Shown: positions 1 to 10,613, counted from the first letter of the stretch. The stretch: 64,000 nt of DNA from Hypholoma sublateritium FD-334 SS-4 (GCA_000827495.1 KN817579.1:62001-126000); one strand, 5' to 3'. A program made the numbers and translations. The notes: generated by a model not told the origin, from the letters alone.

Positions 1-1088
1 GCTATGAGAGGCCAACGTACCAGGCGGAGAAAGCCTTCCGTGCACAGGATCGAGAGGTTGGAAATGCCCCACTTCAAATTCAGAGACTAAACAATCTGAC
101 ATGTGTCATGTAAGGGCTTCCAGTTCACGGTCATTCAGGCCAAATAGCACTGCACCTTGAACCTTCCCATCATCACGATATCGTTCTGCCCAGCTTCCTG
201 AAATCATCGGCTTTATTTTGTGTCTCGACTGGGCGGACAAAGTTGGGGAGCAAGGGGAGCGGAATCGCATGTAACGGCCATCTTTGCGTTTGAAAACGCG
301 GGCAATTGGAAGGCCTGTCCCCTTCTCTGGAGTTGAATTAATGAACACGAGTTCTGTTTCTTGGTAGTTGTGTGAGGCGTCATTTGTCTTTAGAGGAGTC
401 ATAGTAGGCAGTAGGAAAAGGCAAACCGGGACTTCAAGAAGAAAACTGCTGGATACCGCGGACTCATTAAATACCTTCTCTCTCCTTTTGCCGCAGTTAC
501 CGCAGCGACACCAATATATGGCGCCGGTGAGAAACTCTGACACGATCATTTGGACTGTCAGAGTGCGGGGAGTCCAACTCGGAGTCTACAGTTAGTACAC
601 ACCGCGGGAGTCAACTGTGCCGCAGCGCGATGACGGCGAGCGTTCCTTATGATAAATTGTGCGGGCCTTTTGCGTTGACACTCCAGGATCCGATAGTGAA
701 CAAATATATTAATAGTGACATGGCAAATTAATAGTAACATGATCATTTCCAGATTCGAATCCGACAAGATGCACCTCTTTTCAAGCTATGCGCATGGATC
801 CGATTTATTACAATGGGCCAGAAAGATGCTTGCACGAGACTTGTTGTTCTCGAAAGCCTTGCGAGAACCCTTGAAATTTCGTAGGCGATCCCGCCATCGT
901 TTAGCCGACAATGGTTGGAAGTTCCCTAGGCGCGCGTTTACGTACACATCTTGAAACACTTCCTCAGCATTTGGCGTCCACTCTATGGAGTCATATGAAC
1001 TCCCCTCCCATGACTGGGGGGGGGGGAACCAAGAAATTTTCGTGGTTTGCTCTCCGGCACCATCTGGTATAGAAAGAGTAGGGTCGAG
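1..1088. other. No confident gene
   Basis: Short open frames exist on both strands, the longest a 147-codon frame on the minus strand at 106-549 with a CxxC..C-like patch near its start. None matches a family I know, and none shows a splice pattern or conserved motif. A run of ten G lies at about 1018-1027. The stretch also contains the 3' flank of the 887-aa gene that ends at 1089. Confidence 0.4.
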
Positions 1089-3752
1089 TTAGCTTCGATT
1101 ATCTGTATCCTTTTTATAAAATAACCGACCTGCTCTAGTATACATAATGTATGTTCCACATATGATTGCTCGTTCTTGTTCAGTAAGGTCATCATCCCAG
1201 TATTCATTTTCGCCATCTTCCGCGTCTACACAGAGCCCATTTCGAGCGAATGTTGCCTCAACAGAGGGGCCGTCCAAAACTTCATCGGGCAGAAGAAATT
1301 CACGGGCAATGCGGCCAATGATACCCCCTGAAAGCAAAGCCGCACGCCCTGGAAGAGTCTGCAGTAGATATCTTGTCTGGAGCAAAGAAGCACAAAAGTC
1401 ATCAGCGGTGAATTTGTAGCCGTTCTTCCGATAGGATTGGGGGTGGAAAGGTTCGCATAGTCGATGAAACTTTGTCTTGGAGAGCCTTTCGAATGTATTG
1501 AATCGCACGCCGTTTCGTAGAAGTAAGACTCCCAGTGTATACGAGGTGTGTAATCGGCGCATGGTTGCCAAGATACGAAGGACGTAGAGAGCTGTTGCAG
1601 CCTTATCCACTCCTAGAAACCAGGAAGAGGTGGCCGAACGCGGCGTAAGGAAGATAAACCACTTTTTATCAACCACTCGAAGGGACCCAAGGTCCGAGCC
1701 TACTTTAGAAAGGAGGTAGGAATGATTCTGGTCAGATAGATCGTTCAAGTCATTTGGTATTGTTTCCTTGCCGACCAACGACGAGAAAAATATTTGCAAA
1801 GCCAATTTGTCAGTGGCAACGACGTAATCTGAGCCTGTGTCCGTATCTATGATGCCGAGTGTTTGGAGGACGTCTTTCCAGCAGAATTTCGGCCCCGAGC
1901 TTGTAAATTCCTGGCCAAGGGGAGGTACAAAACCGAATTCCCAATGAGCTCTCTCGATTATCCGAGTGTTCACGAAAGTCATAGAGCCAGAAGTGTCGCC
2001 TGCCAGGCCCAACGTCTCGTCTGAGGCGTTTTCTTTTGGAGATGGGGGAAAATGGTCTTCGACGGCGGTAGTTGCATGAAGCTCTGAATCCAAGAAGTTG
2101 TTGGCTGCAGTCAGCATTGAGGCATTAGAGTACTCACGATTGTCGTCTATGGGCATTTCATTCAGCACACAATCAGACTCCGAGTCGCTGGCGTCAAAAT
2201 CTTTATATGGTGCCACTTTCGAACCTTCTGGGTCGAAGTCTTCGAAGAAGTCCCATTCACTTGAACGGGCGTTGAACTTGGTCTCGCTGGGCTTGTAGTG
2301 TTGGACAAGATCAGCGTGTTCGCTTTTTTTCATCAAGGTTCGCGCATAAATGATGCCACCACCAGACGTTTTCACTACCTGCCATACAAACATCTTGGAT
2401 TTCTTGATAGATGGGTTCCTCTCGCGTTGGAGGCGAGCTTGGCAGTCTTTGTCAGATTCGCTTTGAAGTAGTTCGGCCTCTCGTTTCGCACGTTTTTCAA
2501 AAAACTCCTCCCAGCTAGAATGAAGGGAGGTTGTTCCTTCAAAATCATCCCTCTCGACCATGCCTTGTTCCAGACAAACCTGCCCCTTTTGGATTTCTGT
2601 TCGTATTTCCTCCTCTCTTTCAGCCAGAATCGTTTTCATTTCGCAAAGTATACGATCCAGTTCAGCGGGCTGGTCAACTTGTAATCGAAAACTGCCCTTT
2701 TTGAATAGTTCATCAGAACAGATTTTCAGAACTGTCGAATTACTGCACTCAAGGTTGAGGATCTTCCTTATTTCTTCATTGCATTCTTTCCATTCGAAAC
2801 CGCTATATCTTTTGAAAATCAGGAAAACCAAAGGTAGTCTGGGTTCCACAAATATCTTGGTAAGCTCCGCCTGGAGAAGCTCAGGCGGCGGAATCAATTT
2901 GCGCAGAAAAATATCCTTCTTCATATATTCCTCAGAGAAACGGGTAAGCTGATACCAACACGGTACTTCGTGTGTGATGAACCAGTGAGCTGGGGGCCGA
3001 TGTCGATCACCATCCGTAAAGGATAAGATGACTCCGGCACGGACCGTCTGGGAATTGAAAGCGCAAACACTGGATCCGGCCAATCCATCAAGCCAAGGCG
3101 GTGCAAAATCCTTCTCCAATAGGTGTATATACCAGCCTGGCAGTAGTCCTGAGACTGGTTTTTGATATTCAGGTCTGGTTGTTTGGGCAATGAGATAGGA
3201 CAAAAAGCCCATCCATATCGCGAACCACTTGCGACAAGTGTTGATGCATCGTTCCGCTACGTTCCGCGACCTATGTAGGCCGTCTAATCCAAATGAAGAA
3301 GGCAAAGGCGGCACCGTTCCTGGAATATGATAAAACATCCGGATTGTATCAGCAGCCCGTGCTAATTGTTGTTCGCATTGAAACCATCGCTGACAATCTT
3401 CGCTGTGAGTCCTATATCGCCGCTGATATTGTGTAGCACCAGAGGGGGTGGAAATTGGTTTAGCCGTTTCGACGATGCGCGGTTTCCAGCTGAGGGGTTG
3501 GAATGGCAGCGAGAGGAATGACGGAGACAGCGGCACAAATGCTATCCAGCCGCAGTTCCAGTCCCACCGTGCCGGTTGAAAGAAATTGAAGTTGAAGGGC
3601 TCTTGAAATGGATTGGCGCGAGATCCAGTTTCGTTCGGAATTGAAACTGCTCGCCTCGAGTTTGGCGAGCAGAAAACGCGACCGTCACGCAATATCACCG
3701 TCCCCAAAGACCAGTCGACGGTCGGGTCCTTGTTATAGGTCATCTGTGGCAA
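1089..3752 (-). CDS. Hypothetical 887-aa protein, agaricomycete orphan type
   Basis: A single uninterrupted frame of 887 codons starting at the ATG at 3752. The N-terminal third (about residues 55-190) is rich in Trp, Phe and Pro, including a short W-D-W-N-C-G-W patch. Around residue 180 a hydrophobic stretch (WFAIWMGFLSYLIA) could be a membrane segment or a buried helix. Residues ~290-460 are charged and helical with many Glu/Lys/Arg, and a Ser/Asp-rich acidic linker follows to ~640. I recall unannotated proteins with this Trp-rich opening in mushroom genomes but cannot name a domain or reaction. No membrane-anchor series, signal peptide or catalytic motif is evident. An intact frame this long in repeat-rich DNA argues for a real, probably expressed gene. 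An extra short 5' exon is possible. Confidence 0.7.
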   Translation of the reverse strand: MPQMTYNKDPTVDWSLGTVILRDGRVFCSPNSRRAVSIPNETGSRANPFQEPFNFNFFQPARWDWNCGWIAFVPLSPSFLSLPFQPLSWKPRIVETAKPISTPSGATQYQRRYRTHSEDCQRWFQCEQQLARAADTIRMFYHIPGTVPPLPSSFGLDGLHRSRNVAERCINTCRKWFAIWMGFLSYLIAQTTRPEYQKPVSGLLPGWYIHLLEKDFAPPWLDGLAGSSVCAFNSQTVRAGVILSFTDGDRHRPPAHWFITHEVPCWYQLTRFSEEYMKKDIFLRKLIPPPELLQAELTKIFVEPRLPLVFLIFKRYSGFEWKECNEEIRKILNLECSNSTVLKICSDELFKKGSFRLQVDQPAELDRILCEMKTILAEREEEIRTEIQKGQVCLEQGMVERDDFEGTTSLHSSWEEFFEKRAKREAELLQSESDKDCQARLQRERNPSIKKSKMFVWQVVKTSGGGIIYARTLMKKSEHADLVQHYKPSETKFNARSSEWDFFEDFDPEGSKVAPYKDFDASDSESDCVLNEMPIDDNREYSNASMLTAANNFLDSELHATTAVEDHFPPSPKENASDETLGLAGDTSGSMTFVNTRIIERAHWEFGFVPPLGQEFTSSGPKFCWKDVLQTLGIIDTDTGSDYVVATDKLALQIFFSSLVGKETIPNDLNDLSDQNHSYLLSKVGSDLGSLRVVDKKWFIFLTPRSATSSWFLGVDKAATALYVLRILATMRRLHTSYTLGVLLLRNGVRFNTFERLSKTKFHRLCEPFHPQSYRKNGYKFTADDFCASLLQTRYLLQTLPGRAALLSGGIIGRIAREFLLPDEVLDGPSVEATFARNGLCVDAEDGENEYWDDDLTEQERAIICGTYIMYTRAGRLFYKKDTDNRS

Positions 3753-4417
3753 AACCTAGGCATGCCGAATCAGTCTACTGATACTTTCTCATAATTGATT
3801 ACCGGTGACACGCACTCCTCAAAATCTCAGCCTACAAGCCAAGGAGAGCCAATTGTTGTACTCTTCGTAGCGTCTTCCACGCTGAAAGTCAAATAGAGGT
3901 ATAGCTCGCGGTCAGCTTGGGTTCGATATCAGCATTTCATACAAGATCTACTTACCAAGCGCCCTGGGGTTGTAAAGAACAAATACCCCAGCCGCTGCAG
4001 TGCGAAGTTCGGCATTGAATACACGTTATGATGATGATGCTATAGCACCAAACTCACCGCCAGTCAGCCGGGCGAAGATGAGTATTACGCCCTATCAGAT
4101 GCCAGTGCAACCCACCCGTCTGAGCCGCGTCGCCGTAGTGGCCCAAAATTCAACTGGAACGGTCCAGTTGTCCAACTTGCTCGCCGACTCGGAGTCGTTA
4201 TCTTCAGGCAGTGAATCGGGCACCCGATTCAGAGCGTACGCGCGTATCTTTTGCGCTCGCGTTTCTGGCTAGACTCCTGGACTGGGTTATGTGCTCTTCC
4301 AAAGGGAAAGTTGAGAAGAGCGAACTGAGTTTAAAATCAACAAGTAACAATTCCCGGGCCGTTTGTTCTGATTGAATTTTGAAATATTACTCATAATTAT
4401 TTGCGAGAACTACCTAG
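3753..4417. other. Intergenic, nothing clear
   Basis: This stretch holds the upstream region of the 887-aa gene and the downstream side of a small minus-strand membrane ORF. A 90-codon frame on the plus strand (4000-4272) is Ser-rich with no recognisable domain. I see no RNA gene or repeat. Confidence 0.35.
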
Positions 4418-4720
4418 TCACGTGGGAATATCTGAAGTTGTTCGGAGGACGGCTCGGGACGGCCCAAAATACTTGTGTTTGGCAGCCTTCAATAAAAGTT
4501 CGACCTGGCCATGGGATGCGCCGCTCCAGCGAGTGGTATTGTCAAGGACAAGAATTTCCTGCTCTGTGATGTACGCGCAGGGATCGATGGACAGATAGTA
4601 TGTCAGCGAGGAGAGGACGACGACGGTGCCTAGGAGAAAGAGAGCGAGGACGGAGAGCGCAGCACAGACGGCGCGACGTTTGTTCATGAGGACAAGAAAC
4701 GAAGCGACTGAGTACGGCAA
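4418..4720 (-). CDS. Small predicted membrane protein or fragment
   Basis: An open frame of up to 100 codons. A better start is the internal ATG at 4687 (M-N-K-R-R), which gives a short basic N-terminus followed by a ~22-residue hydrophobic stretch (ALSVLALFLLGTVVVLSSLTYY), then a polar tail. That looks like a single-pass signal-anchor protein. It lies only ~33 bp downstream of the SWT1-like stop on the same strand. It could be a small gene of its own, a terminal exon of something larger, or chance. No family is recognised. Confidence 0.3.
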   Translation of the reverse strand: MPYSVASFLVLMNKRRAVCAALSVLALFLLGTVVVLSSLTYYLSIDPCAYITEQEILVLDNTTRWSGASHGQVELLLKAAKHKYFGPSRAVLRTTSDIPT

Positions 4721-4752
4721 GTCGCATATAATTGCTATTCATATTCCCAGTA

Positions 4753-6246
4753 TTACATAGGGCGCAGCGGCCGAGCAAAAACATATTCGATGTGCGGCTC
4801 CAGTGCCTTGAGCGACTCGCGAATGGACACATCTCCCCACCCAGCGCTGATCTGCCGCAGGTTCTCCAGCCCAACCTCCCAGTCCCTCCACGTCCACTCC
4901 ATCCCCGGCCGCGAACCTGGCACTCCCTTGGTGCGTGGCCTCAGCAGGAAGCTCTCCGGACGCGGATTCGCGAGCCTGATTTCCACGCGCGCCCGCCGCA
5001 CCAGATACTCGATGCACTCTGCCAGGCTCCACTCGGTGTATGGCCGCCGTCGCGGCGCGTGCCGCGACATGTTCTTCTCCTCGTCCGCCGTGCTGCGCTG
5101 CCGTACCTCGTCGCCTCCCACCCGCCCCACAAGATCGACGAGCAGCCGCGAGAAGTGATCGGCAACCCCTTCATGGAGCACGTTAACCAGAAGGCCCGAT
5201 CGCCAGTCAGAGTCCGTGGAGTTTACTGGGCCTTCCTCGTCCACGGCCATGCTGTCATCCTCCTCCCTCGAAGTCGGTGTTCCTATGTTTTTATAGCTCT
5301 TCCGGTGTTGCTCAAAGAGACTCAGGTCCACGCTATTGCCAAATATGTGGTATGCAATCTCCCGGCTGCTCTCATACCGTGATGGTGTTATAGTATGGAT
5401 TCCTGTCAACAGAGGTTTGCTCACAAAGGCCATTNAGTCGATGANCAGATTCCTCACTCTGAGCCNGTGCCGCTAAACANAAGTTATTGTCCGCGCTGCA
5501 CAAGACTGTCGTTCGCTCTCTGNTGAAGTATAGCACGCAGTCTAGAATNANATCNTCATTAAACATTTCAGAGTTCATTATCTGTGGACCCGGTTAGATA
5601 TTCAAGGCAATACAAATATTATGTATCGCGTACCGCATTGCGTTCTTTGATCTTCCAGTTGCGCGTCGACTTGCATGTTTCTTCTTGCGCCTGTCCTTTG
5701 ACCGATTTTCTCTCCTTAATTTTCTCCAGCAACCATGCAGTGGCCTGGCGCGCGAACCACGCCAAGCCGTCGCGATTCTTTTGCCTTTCATAATCATGAA
5801 GGTAAAACACGAAGTTAAACTCGCAGCCACCCAAATGAGATGGAGAAGCCACCATACTTACCCGTCGAGCTCATAGATCACCACGCCGGGCAATATAACA
5901 ATTACAGGCAGTGCCTGCCTCTCCACATCGTCCACGAATTGCGCGAGCACGTCGAAGTGGTGCAACAGGATATTGGTATCCAAGACAAGATACACCGCGA
6001 GTTCAGACAGCGGCGCCTAGCGCGCATCCACGGTGGATCAAATCTCCGATAACACACAGAGCAATCTTAGGCAGAGGCGAACCTTCATTTCGATATCATC
6101 GCTGGAAAGGTTGTCGATCTGCTGCAGCGCTTGCTGCAGATATGTATTATCTGGGTCATAGTCTGACGGTGCGTTAGGACAAAGGAACATGTCTGCGATC
6201 TAGCTGCGAGTATTAACTTACCAACTCGCACTCCAAACGCAGGCAT
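4753..6246 (-). CDS. SWT1: SWT1-like PIN-domain endoribonuclease
   Basis: Five exons can be traced by GT-AG junctions: 6222-6246, 6083-6162, 5862-6016, 5634-5784 and 4753-5581. They give about 412 residues starting at M-P-A-F-G-V. The PIN nuclease fold is visible: LDTNILLHHFD carries the first metal-binding Asp, PGVVIYELDG the second acidic site, then the conserved Q-K-N-R-D-G helix, and ILDC..CSADNN the third. The C-terminal third is a helical region with HFSRLLVDLV and R-P-Y-T-E-W-S patches, also typical of SWT1. In yeast, Swt1 is a nuclear endoribonuclease in mRNP quality control at nuclear pores. The last exon has eight single Ns (5435-5555), and its length is off by one base, so the frame shifts near 5435-5470. 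A sequencing error is the likeliest cause, with a true frameshift as the alternative. The next gene upstream, PCF11, is also an mRNA-processing gene. Confidence 0.85.
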
Positions 6247-6579
6247 TTCGTGAAGGCTTCGACGATGGAAAAATTGTGAGGGGCAATATATTCTAGATGG
6301 TGGTTGGAAGGAGGAGTGGATGGTTCTGGCCAAGTTGCTCAGTGGTTGGGAATGACTTAGGAACAACCATTGTTTGGGTGTTTATTTAAGCAATGAAAAG
6401 ACGCTGAGGCATGATGCATGAAAGGCATCACAACTTATCACACTTGATTCATTCGATTTAACTAAGATAGTAATAAATTTATTGCGTGTCTACAATGTAA
6501 TAATGTGTAGTGGATACAATATGTATCGGAAAAATGAAAATGCAACAGACAAAATCCAAGTGTTCATGAATTAGGTAGA
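6247..6579. other. Intergenic between PCF11 stop and SWT1-like start
   Basis: About 330 bp holding the SWT1-like 5' region and the PCF11 3' region, both genes being on the minus strand. It is AT-rich around 6420-6540, fitting a 3' UTR. No other feature is seen. Confidence 0.4.
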
Positions 6580-6701
6580 TCATACGGCCAATACCATCTT
6601 CTTCAGCGGAGGTGTACCATTCACCTCCGCAGGTATGTTAGGATCAATATCTTCAACCTTACGTTTAGTCCCACTGGCTTTAGCATCTTGAGTCGGAGAC
6701 C

Positions 6702-6734
6702 GTGATGGAGATTTCGATACTCTTGCGAGTGGCG
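6702..6734 (+). repeat. 33-bp direct repeat, left copy, flanking insertion in PCF11
   Basis: Starts gtgatggagatttcg and is identical over 33 nt to 7652-7684. In the PCF11 reading (minus strand) it encodes part of the Ser/Pro tail (LARVSKSPS). It bounds a ~950-bp insertion. Confidence 0.85.
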
Positions 6735-7651
6735 TTCGCGGGAGGGGGTACATACCGAGACCGACCTGAAGATAGAAACAGGTGTGAAGATGAAGAAGTC
6801 AACTGCTTCAGGAAAGAAACTCACGCTTTGTGCGAGTTTTGCCGTCAGTCCCATCAGGCCCCATGCGTACCCGCGGCTCTCTTCTTGTCGGAGAAAGCGA
6901 GGAGGGACGAGAACTCGTAAAATAGTCCGGTAGTCGTCTCTATGCTCGTCTCTTCCATGACAGGTATTTCGCACAGACTCGCCCGGGCCAGCTGATAGTG
7001 CTTCTCGTCGTCAATGTGGTCGGCCTTTCGTTTTTGAAGATCAACGAGGCGGCCAACGACTAAGATCATGAACAGCAGTGTTAATCGGCGCGGCGAAAAA
7101 GTTGCGATTTCAGACTTGTAGCCATGGTACGCCAAGTTCGGGTGAAATGTCGAGCCAGGGTGTCACAGACCAAGGCCAAGAATCTCAGTGCTCTCCCTGT
7201 GGCGACTGCAGCGTTGGTCTGCGCGGATGACCGTGGATTGTCCAGTTTCAGCGGGCAGCACGACGTCTGTAAAGATCTTAGATGATGCTTGTATTTGGCT
7301 GTGCTTGGGCGCGAAATCGTCGGAGCTCAAATACCAATCTAATGTTCAACGCGCCGGCGTCGACANGATGCTACATTCAACGCTGACTTGGGCCTGCATC
7401 GGGTGCACCGGTGTACAGTCCTAGTCATGCCAGTCATTCAACGGACTCAGGCACGTCGTTCCGCCTCGCTATTTTCTGGTCGGTCAAGTCTTCGTTCTGA
7501 ATCCATTACCGTCGGCGTGTCCTCGGCTTCTCTACGACTTGAAAGCGTCAGGTTCCACTGGCAGGGTCTTCCGATTGTCCTACATCCTTCAGGCCCGGGA
7601 TTAGGTTTACAGAAGCTGTTCAAACCCGCCAATCATCCTGTAATTCGCCGT
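6735..7651 (-). other. Insertion inside PCF11 carrying a transcription-factor fragment
   Basis: About 917 bp of unrelated DNA between the two 33-bp copies of PCF11 coding sequence. Its left end (6755-7150, minus strand) encodes part of a fungal-specific transcription-factor domain. The remainder (7150-7651) has no gene I can recognise and one N at 7366. No terminal inverted repeats are evident, so this does not look like a classical TIR transposon. A filler-DNA repair event or template switch is possible. Confidence 0.6.
6755..7147 (-). pseudogene. Fragment of Zn2Cys6-type transcription factor (Fungal_trans domain)
   Basis: The minus-strand reading LLFMILVVGRLVDL...HYQLARASLCEIPVMEETS...AFSDKK...YAWGLMGLTAKLAQSVGL follows the conserved core of the fungal-specific transcription-factor domain (Fungal_trans, PF04082). 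This domain lies between the zinc cluster and the activation region of Gal4-type regulators. A one-base frame slip occurs at about 6872, between the A-F-S-D-K-K and Y-A-W-G-L-M blocks. A putative intron (about 6769-6828) precedes V-G-L. There is no Zn2Cys6 cluster and no remainder of the domain, so it is a non-functional captured piece. Confidence 0.75.
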
Positions 7652-7684
7652 GTGATGGAGATTTCGATACTCTTGCGAGTGGCG
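7652..7684 (+). repeat. 33-bp direct repeat, right copy, flanking insertion in PCF11
   Basis: Identical to 6702-6734, 950 bp away. In the minus strand it follows the intact T-T-T-P-P-P stretch of PCF11, so this copy sits at the original junction. Confidence 0.85.
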
Positions 7685-8502
7685 GTGGCGTCGTCGTTTG
7701 TAGTGCTAAAAGAGTATTCGACGGCAGGACGTCAGGAGTTGCAGAGCGACTCCCATTTGACTTTTCATTGCGCAGCCTCGCTTCAAGGGCGCTCGTAGAA
7801 GTGACCGTCTCCGCATAACATGTTGCATGGTGAATCTGTCAAAGCGTTCAGATAAAGATCATTTACAATAAGACTCAAAGAATACAGTACCCTGTCATCT
7901 TTCTTCGTTGCATTTTTCCATACCCAATCTTCATCGTCTTCCAAGCATTCAGACTTGAGCGATTCCTTACAAATTGGACATGATACTGTCTGAGCCTCAT
8001 CACCTCGTGGAACAATGACATATTGTGCTTGCAGATCGGCATCACGCTTAGCACTCTCAGCAGCAGCAGCAACATTTGGATGCCTAGTACCAGAAGGATC
8101 GGCGAGTCCCTTGCCTTTTGCATCATCGGAAACGTCCTGTATCCAGTCCTGCGGAGGAAGGCCAGATTTCTGGTGCACAGCGATGAGAAGATTTGTGCGC
8201 ACATCTAATCCAACAAACCAACTGCGGCTGTGGCCTCTGCCGAGGTTTTCGCTCGCTTTTCGGTTTTGTCTGAAGTGCATGTCGAGATGGCTGTCTTGAT
8301 TTTTCTTTCCAAGTTGAGTATCAGCAAAACGAAGGGCACACTGTCTGCATTGCAAGCCCTGACGATCATATAGAAGTTCTATAATACGGGATGATCTGTT
8401 ACAAACTTGAGTTTCTCATTCGTGCGTTCGCTTCAAACCTATCACATACCTGACAGAATCAAGATAATTTAGGTTGATCGTTTCCGACGAGATAATATAT
8501 AA

Positions 8503-9017
8503 CCATTCTGCGCCAGGCAAGTCATCGTTTCAAGTGTTCTATAATATGCAACTCACCATCCCCAACAGTTACGATTACATGTCGAAGCAGGAGTATCTCA
8601 ATAGCAGATTCCCTCTCAACTGCGGAACATGATCAAAAGTACCGCCCATCAGCTTGTACCTCAACTTGCGCCTCAGTCTCCAGCACCTGTGCCTACCTCG
8701 AATTGGCATCCTCAACCCCACCCTCAGCCACTGTTCCCTCCTCAAATTCAATATGTTGCTCGACCTTCACTCCCAGTCAAAGTTGAGGAGACTGCTGTTC
8801 ATTCTCTTGACGTCAAACCTCCCGTAATAGAACCGGTCAAGCCGCAAGTCAAGCCGCAAGCTGATCATTTTGCCAATCTCCTTTCGACCCTCTTCAAAGC
8901 AGGTGTTGTTTCAGCGACTGCAACTCCCACAGGTGCAGGTGCCATATCTAAGGAGGCGGCGATGAGTGTAGACATTCCAAAATCGTCGGACTCCAGTGAC
9001 GCAGTTATTCGGGAATA
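8503..9017 (+). other. PCF11: Inverted middle segment of PCF11
   Basis: Read on the plus strand this block encodes a Pro/Gln-rich linker and then ANLLSTLFKAGVVSA...TPTGAGA and KSSDSSDAVIREY, the middle of fungal Pcf11. The rest of the gene is on the minus strand. Both breakpoints fall in short ATATAT tracts (about 8498-8503 and 9014-9019). Flipping the block back makes the reading continuous at both ends: ...THI joins TILRQ, and ...REY joins IISSETINL. That is why I call it a clean inversion and not a separate gene. Confidence 0.75.
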
Positions 9018-9465
9018 TATGAGTTTGCGATACCATGTCGTATGGGTTGGCCTGTAGGGGGCGCTCTTTTTGACCGAGAGTGAGTTGCAATTCACTCAGA
9101 ACCTGAGATTTCCTGATCATGCCGGCGCCAGAGTAGAAACTATTACTGGCCTGTGGATATCATGAGGCGTTGAACATGAATCAGAATTGAGAAACTCGCT
9201 GCACTCGTAGCACCTGCGCCCCATACTCCTCTCTCTATGGCTATCTGTTGCGGAATGCCAAAGAGCTCTTTTCCAGCAGATGAACCTGTCCGCCAAGTCA
9301 GGAGCATTTCTTCCATTTTGCCGCGGGTATTGTCATCGACAACGGGGTAGGTTTCGAGAAAAAGGGAGCCAACAAAAGATGAAAAAAATGACGTGCGTGA
9401 GGCTCGTACACATTTTTTGATATTGCATCCAATAGATAGAAGGCGGGCAGTTGTAATTGACGTAG

Positions 9466-10613
9466 CTAGATTTAAATTTGTAACAATTGTAACACAAGCG
9501 AACCCTTTCTATCCCCACCACGCCCACACTGCGGCTGCGCCCCGCCCAAGCTACGCATCTCCGCCCATCAGTCCATGCATGGAGCCTCGCATAGCTCAGG
9601 GGCCTAATTCCAAGCCGACGGTAGGCTCGCCCCCGCCTCAAATGCCTCGCTGCCATCCCAGACGCTCCGCGAAGCGCTTCGTTATGCGAAATCAGTCCGG
9701 GGCTTTGAATGAAGAAGCGCGCCCCGGACGCGTACTGGGGGAGCGGCGCCTCACCTCTGCATGACCGCGCTGTGCTGACGCCATGATCCCTCCTCTGGGA
9801 ACGCAAATCGATGCCTTTGCGACCCCCGGGCTTCTTCAGTCCCCCAAGCGCCACGTTCGCCCTGCAGCGCCCGTCGATAAACGCCTGGATTGTGCGCCTT
9901 CCTTCAACCTCCTGCGGCTATGCGAGGCTGAATCGCGAGTAAATGAAGGACGGCCTGCCAGTGGAAATATGCCCGCTCATAGAAGATGAATACGACCACA
10001 TCTCCAATGAATGGATTGTAGGTCCATAACGGTTTGCCCCACGTGCTCATCAACGGCCCACGCAGTGCCTGTAGCCCGTTTGTGGGGCCCGACGGCCGTG
10101 TGTACGCAGTCGCGTCTGGGAGGGCCTGTGATCCACCTTTCGACAAGTGCCGGGCAAGCAACCGCATTCAGCGACAAGCAGCTAAAAACACAAGCGCGGC
10201 AGTTTTCCGGCAATAAACGTCGGCGTTACGGATGTCAGGGGGACGATGGACTAAAGTTCCTCAAAATCGACGACGGGCAGAAGATGACGGTCAAGGGACT
10301 TTGTAATCCCCTGCCCGGCGCGGTTGCAATTCGATTACATATCTAGGAATAATCAGTGAGGCGACATGATAACAAGACGGCAGCCCGTAGATGGTCGGCG
10401 CGCGGTTTCATTAGCTCTCCCCTGTTTTTGGATCATCACACTCGTAGTTGTCTCCTACTACTAGTACTAGGGATTGATGAAGTTGAGTCCATTGTGGTAG
10501 GATATCCGAAATCAGTAGTTGTGGCCCTGTAAACTCGAAGCCTGCTATCACAGACGTGAGATATGAATTCGGAAATAGAAAGTAGAAGCAAAAGCCCAGT
10601 AAGCGATGGGTAA
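9466..10613. other. No confident gene upstream of PCF11
   Basis: The N-terminal part of the PCF11 CID should lie here, but I do not find it. A GC-rich block (9520-9850) is open on both strands and looks non-coding. A minus-strand frame at 9904-10167 contains a hydrophobic stretch (FIGDVVVFIFY) that may be a remnant of a membrane protein. Nothing is assignable. Confidence 0.35.

Larger units (their letters stand above)
6580..9465 (-). pseudogene. PCF11: PCF11 pre-mRNA cleavage/polyadenylation factor, rearranged
   Basis: Pcf11 binds the RNA polymerase II C-terminal domain through its CID and works in cleavage factor IA to couple 3'-end processing with termination. On the minus strand I see the end of the CID (QLPAFYLLDAIS, KMEEMLLTWRTG, KELFGIP) at ~9465-9190. 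Next come the linker (QKERPLQANPYD) and, after the inversion, a zinc finger (CRQCALRF...HLDMHF) at ~8300. The second zinc finger (CPICKE...HHATC) is at ~7830-7990 with intact introns. The C-terminal tail (SKSPSRSP...TPPLKK) ends at the stop at 6580. Three things break it. The middle segment at ~8503-9017 lies on the opposite strand. About 950 bp is inserted within the tail between 33-bp direct repeats. A T-run at 9382-9388 has one base too few for the frame. The N-terminal half of the CID is not found upstream. Because the coding frames are otherwise well kept, this is either a very recent rearrangement or a misassembly of an essential gene. Confidence 0.85.

Noticed and set aside
4732..5382. 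216-codon plus-strand frame opposite the SWT1-like last exon
   Set aside because: The minus strand carries the recognisable protein, and the plus frame is Pro/Arg-rich composition shadow.
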